From NCBI RefSeq assembly GCF_000331775.1, contig NZ_CAPJ01000224.1:1-13789 (forward strand): a stretch of DNA of 13,789 nucleotides. Direction: 5' to 3'. Each line of letters starts with the position of its first letter. Position 1 is the first letter of the stretch. The notes beneath the pieces are model-generated. The model had not been told where the DNA came from and searched no databases. It saw only the letters and a list, made by a program, of their open reading frames with translations. The translations under genes were made by a program, and so were the position numbers. This document shows positions 1 through 6,202 of this stretch, in pieces. The DNA is from Xanthomonas translucens pv. translucens DSM 18974. Its GTDB lineage: Bacteria; Pseudomonadota; Gammaproteobacteria; Xanthomonadales; Xanthomonadaceae.

Positions 1-1110
1 GCTGCCGGCACGCCGGCGGCGGCGACCACCCGCGGCCTCAAGGACGCCTACGCCGGCGCGTTCCTGATCGGCACCGCGGTCAACGCCGACATCGTCTCCG
101 GCAAGGACGCGGCCTGCGCCGCGCTGGTGCCGCGACAGTTCAACGCGATCACCGCCGAGAACGCGATGAAGGCCGAGGTGGTCAATCCGCGTCCCGGCGT
201 CTTCGACTTCGCCGCCGCCGATGCCTTCGTCGCGTATGGCCGCCGCCACGGCATGTTCGTGGTCGGCCACACCCTGGTCTGGCACAACCAGACCCCGGAC
301 TGGTTCTTCGTCGATGCGCAGGGCAAGCCCAACGGCCGCGACGCGCAGATCGAGCGCATGCGCGCGCACATCCAGGCCGTGGCCGGGCGCTATGTCGGCA
401 AGGTGCAGGCCTGGGATGTGGTCAACGAGGTGATCGACGAGGACGGCAGCTACCGCAACACCAAGTGGGTGGAGCGGGTCGGCGACGGCGACGAGCTGGT
501 GCGGCAGGCGTTCCGCTTCGCCGCGCAATACGCGCCGGATGCGCAGCTGTACTACAACGACTTCAACGCCTGGCGCCCGCAAAAGCGCGACGGCATCGTG
601 CGCATGGTGAAGATGCTGCAGCGCGCCGGCATCCGCATCGACGGCGTCGGCATGCAGGGCCACTGGGGCCTGGACTACCCCAGCCTGCACGACATCGAAG
701 CGGCGATCGACGCCTACGCCGCGCTCGGGGTCAAGGTGATGATCACCGAGCTGGATGTGGACGTGCTGCCGCTGACCAAGGAAGGCCAGGTGATCGGCAC
801 CGGCATGGCGCACAAGCAGTTCCAGCTGCCCGAGTTCAAGCGCTTCCTCGATCCGTACCGCGACGGCCTGCCGGCCGACGTGCAGGCGCGGCTGCGCGAT
901 CGCTATGCCGAACTGTTTCAACTGTTCTGGCGCAAGCGCGACAAGCTGGCGCGGGTCAGCGTGTGGGGCGTGGACGACGGCATGTCGTGGAAGAACGACT
1001 ACCCGGTGCCAGGCCGCCGCAACTATCCGCTGCTGTTCGACCGCCAGCGCAGGCCCAAGCCTGCGTTCGACGCGGTGCTGGCGGTGCCGGCCCAGGCGCA
1101 GGCGCAATAG
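1..1110 (+). CDS. GH10 endo-1,4-beta-xylanase, 5' end missing
   Basis: The frame is open from base 1 and gives 369 residues before a TAG stop, so the start and any signal peptide lie left of the window. The protein is a GH10 retaining xylanase that cuts the beta-1,4-xylose backbone, probably in the periplasm or outside the cell. GH10 landmarks are clear. FNAITAENAMK lies near residues 44-54. HTLVWHNQTPDWF follows. WDVVNE carries the acid/base Glu (residue 143 in this frame, codon 427-429). ITELDVDVLP carries the nucleophile Glu (residue 250, codon 748-750). VWGVDDGMSWK forms the C-terminal part of the active site. The catalytic domain is nearly complete. It fits the xylan-use genes at the right of the window but lies on the other strand, about 5 kb away, so it is not in that operon. 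The family call is firm; the exact substrate is inferred. Confidence 0.95.
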   Translation, partial: AAGTPAAATTRGLKDAYAGAFLIGTAVNADIVSGKDAACAALVPRQFNAITAENAMKAEVVNPRPGVFDFAAADAFVAYGRRHGMFVVGHTLVWHNQTPDWFFVDAQGKPNGRDAQIERMRAHIQAVAGRYVGKVQAWDVVNEVIDEDGSYRNTKWVERVGDGDELVRQAFRFAAQYAPDAQLYYNDFNAWRPQKRDGIVRMVKMLQRAGIRIDGVGMQGHWGLDYPSLHDIEAAIDAYAALGVKVMITELDVDVLPLTKEGQVIGTGMAHKQFQLPEFKRFLDPYRDGLPADVQARLRDRYAELFQLFWRKRDKLARVSVWGVDDGMSWKNDYPVPGRRNYPLLFDRQRRPKPAFDAVLAVPAQAQAQ

Positions 1111-1215
1111 CGCGCCCGTTGGCGCAGCCGCAGCAGCCTCCACCGCCACGGCCCGCCCTGGCATTTGTCAGGCAGCTGGCCGCACTGCTGCGAGGGCCGA
1201 CGCGCCGCTGCCGAC

Positions 1216-1431
1216 TCAGCGCGTCGGCACCTGTGGCGACTGAGCCTGGGTCTGCACCTGCGTGGCCTGTTGCTGAGCCGTGTACTCCTGCAATTGCTGG
1301 TAGGTTTCCTGCGCCGGCCGCGCCTCGCGCTCGGGCGTGTTATCCAGCGTCTGCCGCTGCGCCTGGCCCCGCTTCGCGTCGGTCGCGTCGAACGTGTCCA
1401 CCGTCTTCTTCAGCTCATCGTCGTTCGCCAT
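1216..1431 (-). CDS. small Gln-rich hydrophilic protein, unknown function
   Basis: This 71-residue reading frame starts at ATG 1431-1429. A strong ribosome site (AAGGAGA, bases 1438-1444 read on the minus strand) sits about seven bases upstream, which supports a real gene. The protein begins MANDDELKKTVDTFDATDAK. It has no signal peptide or membrane segment. Residues 24-68 are very rich in Gln (QAQRQ, QETYQQLQEY, QQQATQVQTQAQ), giving a charged, probably helical or disordered cytoplasmic protein. It converges with the GH10 gene (stops 105 bases apart) and diverges from the lipoprotein gene. I do not recognise a named family and assign no function. Base composition matches the neighbouring genes. 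It would be easy to miss because the same frame stays open far upstream without a sensible start. Confidence 0.75.
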   Translation of the reverse strand: MANDDELKKTVDTFDATDAKRGQAQRQTLDNTPEREARPAQETYQQLQEYTAQQQATQVQTQAQSPQVPTR

Positions 1432-1578
1432 CACCCATCTCCTTATGCGGTAGCCAGGATTTGCAACTGGCAGACGCCACCGTGGCCGCGAGCATACCCA
1501 GTCGCGCCTGCGCGCGCAGGTGAAGAGCACCTGCCCGGCAGATGGCATCATCGACCGAGACCACCCAGGAATGCTCCG
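1432..1578. promoter_or_regulatory. divergent intergenic region with a perfect inverted repeat
   Basis: These 147 bases lie between two divergently oriented genes and should hold both promoters. No convincing -35/-10 pair could be assigned. Bases 1516-1534 form GCAGGTG-AAGAG-CACCTGC, a perfect 7-bp inverted repeat with a 5-base loop, 45 bases before the lipoprotein start. It could be a leader hairpin or an operator for a dimeric regulator. The Shine-Dalgarno site AAGGAGA (1438-1444, minus) serves the small Gln-rich gene. CCAGGA (1565-1570, plus) serves the lipoprotein gene. Confidence 0.5.
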
Positions 1579-2616
1579 ATGCGATTTCCGACACGGGCCC
1601 TGCTCGCCGCCGCCGTCCTGGCGTTGTTCGCCTGCTGCGCGAAGCGCCAGCCGCCCGCACCGCGCTTTCCCGTGATCGGCCATGTCACCGTGTTCGATCC
1701 CGCGTTCGCCGACACGGTAGCCGCGGACGCACGCATCGAGCGCATCGCCGAAGGCTTCACCTGGTCCGAAGGCCCGGCCTGGGTGCGCGACGGCGGCTAC
1801 CTGCTGTTCAACGACGTGCCGCAGAACACCATGTACCGCTGGTCCGAGCGCGACGGCCTGTCGGTGTTCCTCAAGCCGTCCGGTTACGCCGGTCCGCCGC
1901 TGGAGGCCTTGCGCGAGGCCGGTGCCAACGGCCTGCAGGCCGAACCGTCCGGCAGCGTGCTGCTCGCCGATTCGGGCAACCGCAGCATCGCCCGGCTCGA
2001 TCCCGCCACGCGGCGCAGGACCCCGCTGGCCAGCGCCTACGACGGCCACCGTTTCAACAGCCCCAACGATCTGGTGCGGCGCAGCGACGGCGTGGTGTTC
2101 TTCACCGACCCGCCGTACGGCCTGAAGGACGGCGACACCTCCCCGGTCAAGGAACTGCGCTTCAACGGCGTGTACCGGCTGGACCCCGACGGCAGCGTGC
2201 ACCTGCTGGACGACAGCCTGAAGCTGCCCAACGGCATCGCCTTGTCGCCCGACGAACGCACCCTGTACGTGGCCAACTCCGACCCGGCGCGGCCGATCTG
2301 GACCGCCTACACGCTCGACGCGCGCGGCGCGGTCACCGGCAAGCGCATCTTCGTCGACGCCTCCGACATCGTCGGCGACGCCCACCCCGGCCTGCCGGAC
2401 GGCATGGCCGTGGCCAGCGACGGCCGCCTGTTCGCCACCGGCCCCGGCGGCGTGCTGGTGTTCGCGCCCGACGGCCGCCGCCTGGGCCGCATCGAAACCG
2501 GCGATACCGTCTCCAACTGCGCTTTTGGCGACGACGGCCGCACCCTGTACATGACCTCGCACACGATCCTGGCGCGGGTGCGGGTGAAGGCGACGGGGTT
2601 GGGATTTGCGCCGTAG
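1579..2616 (+). CDS. SMP-30/gluconolactonase-family lipoprotein
   Basis: This 345-residue protein has a bacterial lipoprotein signal (MRFPTRALLAAAVLALFAC, lipid Cys at 19 or 20), so it is likely membrane-anchored on the periplasmic side. The rest is a six-bladed SMP-30/Gnl/LRE-type beta-propeller. Its metal-site signatures are in order: WSEGPAW (E64), ANGLQ (N118), NSPNDLV (N163), LPNGIALSP (N218) and LPDGMAVASDG (D274). Members are calcium- or zinc-dependent lactonases that open aldonolactones such as gluconolactone. Here the substrate might be a sugar lactone from hemicellulose breakdown, but that is inference. I chose ATG 1579 because CCAGGA lies eight bases upstream and the signal peptide follows at once. 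The frame is open further upstream, but that part overlaps the small gene and has no protein-like character. It may be a single-gene transcript. Confidence 0.9.
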   Translation: MRFPTRALLAAAVLALFACCAKRQPPAPRFPVIGHVTVFDPAFADTVAADARIERIAEGFTWSEGPAWVRDGGYLLFNDVPQNTMYRWSERDGLSVFLKPSGYAGPPLEALREAGANGLQAEPSGSVLLADSGNRSIARLDPATRRRTPLASAYDGHRFNSPNDLVRRSDGVVFFTDPPYGLKDGDTSPVKELRFNGVYRLDPDGSVHLLDDSLKLPNGIALSPDERTLYVANSDPARPIWTAYTLDARGAVTGKRIFVDASDIVGDAHPGLPDGMAVASDGRLFATGPGGVLVFAPDGRRLGRIETGDTVSNCAFGDDGRTLYMTSHTILARVRVKATGLGFAP

Positions 2617-2995
2617 CGGCGGCGCTTTTGCAGGAAGGGTTCCGAGTGGCCCCAGGTCATCAATCGCGGCAAGACCCCGACAATGCCCCTCCCTTCTCCC
2701 ACCGGGAGAAGGTGGCGCACAGCGCCGGATGAGGGGACATCCGACCGAGACATTCGCACGACGCGTCAGGCTGCTGCTTTCAGGGCAGGCATCCGCCGTG
2801 GACGCTCTGCAATCCAACGATGCCCAGGGAACAGGGCGATGTTTCGGTCTTGGAAATGCCGCGTGACACTCGGGATCGAGGCCGGCGCCGGCGCAGCGAG
2901 AAACCGACCACCACCACCACGCCAGTCGCCGCCTAACGCGACGCTGGCGTGGCCCCGGCGGCGCACGCAACACGCGCGTGCGCACACCAATGGCC
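2617..2995. other. gene-free convergent spacer with hairpins and a dispersed repeat
   Basis: There is no credible gene in these 379 bases between two convergent genes. The stretch holds a cloverleaf-like repeat (2686-2736, listed separately). It also has a perfect palindrome GCCGGCGCCGGC (2881-2892) and an 11-bp interrupted stem (2919-2929 with 2938-2950). An 8-bp stem, GCGCACGC/GCGTGCGC (2961-2968 with 2976-2983), ends 12 bases beyond the symE stop. The last two stems could end the converging transcripts, but neither is followed by a T run. Confidence 0.6.
2686..2736. repeat. REP-like cloverleaf repeat element
   Basis: An outer stem, CCCCTC (2686-2691) with GAGGGG (2731-2736), encloses two inner hairpins. 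These are CCTTCTCCC/GGGAGAAGG (2692-2700 with 2704-2712, 3-base loop) and GGCGC/GCGCC (2714-2718 with 2722-2726). The fold is a three-way junction. The sequence resembles a short palindromic repeat scattered between genes in Xanthomonas and relatives. That family match is from memory; the structure is seen directly. Such elements are usually non-coding and are moved by REP-associated tyrosine transposases. Confidence 0.7.
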
Positions 2996-3433
2996 TCAGA
3001 CTTTGGAGCGCAGCGGATTTGGAGCGGCACGCGCTGCCCGCGACTTCTTCTTGCCCACAGCCCGCGCCGATGGCACGACCGCAGCCGGCACGCGGCTGAT
3101 CAACAACACCCCGCGCCCCACCGTCACCCGCAACGCATCGCCCACCGCAAAACCGTACTGCTCCAGCCAGCGCCCGGACAGGCGCAGCTTGGGCACCGCA
3201 CCGCCGACGACATCCTCGGCGCGGCGCACATCGTAATGCTGGTAACCCATCGTGCAACGCTCGGGCACGCGAAAGCGCAGGCGCGACGCGGCGCGTGTAA
3301 GCGATGGGGAGGCATCGCTGGCCACTGGCTGGGCGGCGACGTGTGCGTTGGTGACTGATGGCCTGCGGCGCTTGGCCGGGCGTGATTCGGGGGTAACGCT
3401 GAAAATGTCGGAAGCTTGCTTTGAACGGCGCAT
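2996..3433 (-). CDS. SymE-family toxin-like protein
   Basis: This 145-residue basic protein starts at ATG 3433-3431, preceded by a clear ribosome site GAGGAG (bases 3440-3445, minus) with six bases between. The N-terminal 55 residues are Arg/Ser-rich and look disordered. The ERCTMGYQHY segment (58-67) and the core PKLRLSGRWLEQYGFAVGDAL, then VTVGRGVLLI (81-112), match the SymE_toxin family, which has an AbrB/swapped-hairpin-like fold. In E. coli SymE is an SOS-induced RNA-targeting toxin or nucleoid-condensing protein, silenced by the antisense RNA SymR. Many chromosomal homologues, including Xanthomonas ones, are untested. The C-terminal tail (GKKKSRAARAAPNPLRSKV) is Lys/Arg-rich, consistent with nucleic-acid binding. 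The gene stands alone with a structured upstream region. The family call is good; toxicity is inferred. Confidence 0.8.
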   Translation of the reverse strand: MRRSKQASDIFSVTPESRPAKRRRPSVTNAHVAAQPVASDASPSLTRAASRLRFRVPERCTMGYQHYDVRRAEDVVGGAVPKLRLSGRWLEQYGFAVGDALRVTVGRGVLLISRVPAAVVPSARAVGKKKSRAARAAPNPLRSKV

Positions 3434-3588
3434 ATCTGACTCCTCGGTTGGATTGGAGTCCGCCCCTCGCTGTCAATCGGGGTGGCGGACGGGACGCGGT
3501 TGACAGACCGGACCGAGGACCGGCAGACCTTGCGGTCTCCGCGCACCGCCCGCCATAAAGCAGGCACGTTCCCATTGCGATGCAGGCA

Positions 3589-3619
3589 CAAAAAAGCGCC
3601 GGCATCGACGATGGGCGCT
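3589..3619 (-). terminator. intrinsic terminator, minus strand
   Basis: Read on the minus strand, AGCGCC (3619-3614) pairs with GGCGCT (3600-3595). The 13 bases between are themselves partly self-complementary (CATCG/CGATG). The stem runs straight into six T residues (3595-3590). This is a standard Rho-independent terminator. It lies about 310 bases past the photolyase stop and 156 bases before symE. It would stop read-through from the photolyase side and insulate symE, or end an unannotated small RNA. Confidence 0.65.
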
Positions 3620-3810
3620 GTGCGCCTCGGTCGTTCGAGCTGTCAAACTCGGCTGCGGGATTTGCCGCAGCGGATCAATCGTGCGACGGGTTGTCCAATT
3701 CTGTCAACAGACCACCATCCAATATTCAAAAAGATCGCTAAATACGCAAAGCTAGCGATACACGATCAATCGTCTACTGATCGAATACTCAGAATGCTTG
3801 TGAGCATCCC

Positions 3811-3832
3811 GGTAAGTGGGGTCAGAGTAAAT
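3811..3832. mobile_element. probable relic of a RAYT/Y1-transposase element end
   Basis: The string GTAAGTGGGGTCAGAGTAAA follows a small hairpin ATGCT-TGTG-AGCAT (3794-3807). A GGGGTCAGAGTAAA-like motif commonly borders REP-associated Y1 (IS200-like) transposase genes in proteobacteria. That link is from memory. No transposase remains here and no second end was found. The motif sits inside the only AT-rich island of the window, in keeping with imported DNA. Confidence 0.4.
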
Positions 3833-3926
3833 GCGCATCTCATGGCAAAGGCTAACAATCAAGCATAAATCCGCGGTACCTGAAGCGTCTATTGCGCCTT
3901 ACGTCGAGTGCTACCTCCGTGAACCG

Positions 3927-5477
3927 CTACAGCATCTCCAACCGCCCACGCACCCACCCGGCCTGCTCGCGCAGCGCCTGCAGCTGCGCGCCATCCATCT
4001 TGCCAAGTTGCCGATACACCATCTCCAGCCGTTGATTCTGGCCTAGCGTCGCCTGGTGGCGAGCGAAGAAATCCCAGTACAGCGCGTTGTACGGACAGGC
4101 GCGTTCGCCGGTTTTGTGCTTCTTGTCGTAGTGGCAGCCCTGGCAATAGTCGCTCATGCGGTCGATGTAGGCGGCGCTGCTGACGTAGGGTTTTGTAGCC
4201 AGCAGGCCGCCGTCGGCGAACTGGCTCATGCCCAGGGTATTGGGCAGTTCCACCCACTCGAAGGCGTCGATGTACACGCCCAGGTACCAGCGGTGCACGG
4301 CGGCGGGGTCCAGGCCGGCGAGCAGGGCGAAGTTGCCGATGACCATGAGCCGTTGGATGTGGTGGGCGTAGGCGTCGTCCAGCGATTGGCCGATGGCGTG
4401 GCGCAGGCAGCGCATGCGGGTGTCGCCGGTCCAGAACCAGGCCGGTAGCGGCGCGTGCTGGTCGAGCGCGTTGCGCTGGGCGTAGCCGGGCATGTGCGCC
4501 CAGTAGATGCCGCGCACGTACTCGCGCCAGCCCAGGATCTGCCGAATGAAGCCCTCCACCGCGGCCAGCGGCGCGGTGCCGGCGGCGTAGGCGGCCTGCG
4601 CGCGGTGCACCACTTCCTGCGGGCGCAGCATCTTGGTGTTGAGCGCGAACGACAGTTGCGAGTGGAACAGGCGCGGGCTGCGCGTGCTCATCGCGTCTTC
4701 GTAGCTGCCGAACTGCGGCAGCGTGGTGGCGATGACGTGATCGAGCCCGGCCAGCGCCTCGCTGCGATTGAGCGGCCAGCGCAGCTGCGCGGCCTGCGGC
4801 TGGCCGAAGCTGGCCACGCCGGCGGCCTGGATGGTGGACCACAGTGCGCTGTGATCGTGCGTGGGGCGCGCGTCCGGCGGCGGTGGCGGGGTGCCTGTCC
4901 ACGGCTGGCGGTTGTCGTGGTCGTAGTTCCACCGGCCACCTTCGGGCGCGCCGGTGGCGTCGATCAGCACGTGGTGGCGCTGGCGCATGCGCCGATAGAA
5001 GTGCTCCATCAGCCACTGCTTGCGCCCGCGGAACAGTTCGGCCACCTCGGTGCGCGTGGTGTAGAAATGCGCGCTGTCCACCGCCTGGGTGGTAAATGGC
5101 TGGGTGGCGCACCACTGCCGCAACTGCTCGTCCAGCCGCCATTCGTCCGGGTGCTGGTAGTGCAGGCGTTGCGCGCCGTAATGCGCCATCAACGCGGCCA
5201 GGTTGTCGGGGATGGACTGGCGGTTGCTGTCGTCGTCGATGGCGACATGGCGCACGCGGTGTCCGGCCGCGCGCAACTGGCGTGCGAAGTCGCGCATGGC
5301 GGCGAAGATGGCCAGGATCTTCTGCGCGTGGTGCAGGACGTAGTCGGTTTCCTGGCGGACTTCCATCAGCACGTAGACCACGCCTGCGTCGCGCACGTCG
5401 AACCAGGCGTGTTCGGGATTGAGCTGGTCGCCCAGCACCAGGCGCAGGGTGTGGGTGTTGGAGGGTGTTTGGTTCAT
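3927..5477 (-). CDS. iron-sulfur bacterial cryptochrome/photolyase (CryB/PhrB type)
   Basis: This 516-residue protein is a member of the deoxyribodipyrimidine photolyase-related family (FeS-BCP). It uses FAD, a 4Fe-4S cluster and a lumazine-type antenna to repair (6-4) photoproducts, or acts as a light sensor. The N-terminal Rossmann domain starts LRLVLGDQLN. The helical FAD domain spans about residues 230-500. Four Cys fit the cluster: C357, C445, C448 and C461, in CLRH, CQGC and ACPYN. Their spacing (88, 3 and 13) equals that of Agrobacterium PhrB as I recall it. The (6-4) photolyase HHxxR motif is present (H372, H373, R376). Length is normal. The start has no clear ribosome site. It overlaps the stop of a 20-codon frame (ATGA), so coupling is possible. 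It follows the DUF2256 gene by 55 bases, a common pairing. The family call is firm; repair versus signalling is open. Confidence 0.95.
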   Translation of the reverse strand: MNQTPSNTHTLRLVLGDQLNPEHAWFDVRDAGVVYVLMEVRQETDYVLHHAQKILAIFAAMRDFARQLRAAGHRVRHVAIDDDSNRQSIPDNLAALMAHYGAQRLHYQHPDEWRLDEQLRQWCATQPFTTQAVDSAHFYTTRTEVAELFRGRKQWLMEHFYRRMRQRHHVLIDATGAPEGGRWNYDHDNRQPWTGTPPPPPDARPTHDHSALWSTIQAAGVASFGQPQAAQLRWPLNRSEALAGLDHVIATTLPQFGSYEDAMSTRSPRLFHSQLSFALNTKMLRPQEVVHRAQAAYAAGTAPLAAVEGFIRQILGWREYVRGIYWAHMPGYAQRNALDQHAPLPAWFWTGDTRMRCLRHAIGQSLDDAYAHHIQRLMVIGNFALLAGLDPAAVHRWYLGVYIDAFEWVELPNTLGMSQFADGGLLATKPYVSSAAYIDRMSDYCQGCHYDKKHKTGERACPYNALYWDFFARHQATLGQNQRLEMVYRQLGKMDGAQLQALREQAGWVRGRLEML

Positions 5478-5536
5478 GCGCGGTGGCGGGCAGGCGGCCG
5501 CACATGATGCAAGAATCGCGAAGCCGTGCGGCTCAT
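5474..5536 (-). other. 20-codon mini-ORF bridging DUF2256 and photolyase
   Basis: The frame ATG AGC CGC ... GCA TGA encodes MSRTASRFLHHVRPPARHRA. Its ATG overlaps the DUF2256 stop (ATGA) and its TGA overlaps the photolyase start (ATGA). It fills the whole 55-base gap. This could pass terminating ribosomes from one gene to the next, which would explain why the photolyase start lacks a ribosome site. It may also be chance; no protein family is recognisable in it. Confidence 0.3.
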
Positions 5537-5697
5537 GGCAGCACCGGCGCGCGGTCGCGTTTGCGCTCGCCGCGGCAGCGATCGGAGCAGTACTTCACCT
5601 CGTCCCAGACCTTCTCCCACTTCTTGCGCCAGCGAAAAGGCCGGCCGCAGTGCAGGCAAGGCTTCTCTGGCAGATCGTGCTTCTTGCGCATCGCCAT
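5533..5697 (-). CDS. DUF2256 zinc-ribbon-like small protein
   Basis: This 54-residue protein starts at ATG 5697-5695; a second ATG two codons on (5691) is also possible. The sequence holds CLHCGRPFRWRKKWEKVWDE and then KYCSDRCRGERKR. The pattern CxxC (C14, C17) and CxxxC (C37, C41) suggests one bound zinc ion. FxWRKKWEKxWDEVKYCSxRC is the hallmark of DUF2256. The biochemical role is unknown. The family is often found next to photolyase/cryptochrome genes, and here it lies directly upstream of one on the same strand, so a link to that protein or to light and DNA-damage responses is a fair guess. The stop overlaps a downstream ATG (ATGA at 5536-5533). Confidence 0.9.
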   Translation of the reverse strand: MAMRKKHDLPEKPCLHCGRPFRWRKKWEKVWDEVKYCSDRCRGERKRDRAPVLP

Positions 5698-5802
5698 ACG
5701 CGCATCAGACCCGAGTGCATGCAGGTGACGCGTGCACGCAGGCCAGGCGCGCCACTCGCCAATGCTGCAAACGCGCTCTACGAAGACACGGCGGAGAACT
5801 GG

Positions 5803-6162
5803 CTAGGCGACCGGCCATTGGCGGAAATTCACGCACACCGTGCTCTTGTCCAGCATCGCGAACTCGCGCGAGCCCCAGGGCTTGAGCGCGACGGTGCTGC
5901 AATTGGGATGCAGCAGGTGCGGCACGCGTTTGGACATTTCCGCGAAGATCGCATCGACATCGTCGGTGTCGATGCTGAGCTCCGGACGGTCCTTCGCCGC
6001 CCACTCGGGGTTCTCGACCAGATAGGCCTTGGCGCCGTCGCGGGCGACGACCGCCATCGTCGCGTCCTGGTAGAGGACGGCAAAGCCCAGGCCATCGACG
6101 AAGAAGTCGAGGCCGTCCTGCAGGCGGTCGTAAAAGATCTTCGGGATGAGGTTCTTGAACAT
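5803..6162 (-). CDS. VOC-superfamily (glyoxalase/bleomycin-resistance fold) protein
   Basis: This 119-residue protein starts at ATG 6162-6160 with ribosome site AGGAA (6168-6172, minus) five bases upstream. One beta-alpha-beta-beta-beta pair is visible: NLIPKIFYDRLQDGLDFFVDGLGFAVLY at the start, AVVARDGAKAYLVENPE in the middle, then LSIDTDDVDAIFAEM and the C-terminal GSREFAMLDKSTVCVNF. The pattern and length fit small VOC proteins, which dimerise and may bind metals, drugs or small organic molecules. The first-strand metal His of glyoxalase I is absent, so glyoxalase activity is unlikely. The REFAMLD strand keeps the conserved acidic residue (E100). It lies 40 bases after the end of the uxuB-like gene and may be co-transcribed. 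No substrate can be named. Confidence 0.85.
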   Translation of the reverse strand: MFKNLIPKIFYDRLQDGLDFFVDGLGFAVLYQDATMAVVARDGAKAYLVENPEWAAKDRPELSIDTDDVDAIFAEMSKRVPHLLHPNCSTVALKPWGSREFAMLDKSTVCVNFRQWPVA

Positions 6163-6202
6163 CGGGGTTCCTGCGCTGACGGAGGAAGGTGAGCCACGGC
6201 AT

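Larger units (their letters stand above)
3434..3926. other. gene-free structured region upstream of symE
   Basis: These 493 bases lie between the photolyase stop and the symE start and hold no credible gene. Near symE there are inverted repeats GTCCGCC/GGCGGAC (3458-3464 with 3484-3490, adding CC/GG inside) and AGACC/GGTCT (3525-3529 with 3534-3538). A stem GCTGCGG/CCGCAGC (3652-3658 with 3665-3671) lies farther off. On the minus strand, TTGACA (3471-3476) followed 17 bases later by ATCCAA is a weak promoter candidate for symE. The part near 3700-3870 is AT-rich (22 of 60 bases are G or C in 3721-3780). It contains ATCGCTA/TAGCGAT (3734-3740 with 3753-3759) and two copies of GATCAATCGT (3673-3682, 3764-3773). 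Confidence 0.6.

Noticed and set aside
1432..3030. Long upstream extension of the small Gln-rich gene's frame
   Set aside because: Only the last 71 codons follow a strong ribosome site; the extension runs antisense through the lactonase gene.
3471..3505. TTGACA boxes on both strands as firm promoters
   Set aside because: Neither has a good -10 box at the right distance, so neither is listed as a promoter; the minus-strand one is noted only as weak.
3482..3868. A 128-codon plus-strand frame in the symE upstream region
   Set aside because: It has no ribosome site or family pattern and changes composition midway through the AT-rich island. It is treated as non-coding.
4455..5507. A 350-codon plus-strand frame over the photolyase gene
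   Set aside because: It is antisense to a firmly identified photolyase and resembles no family.
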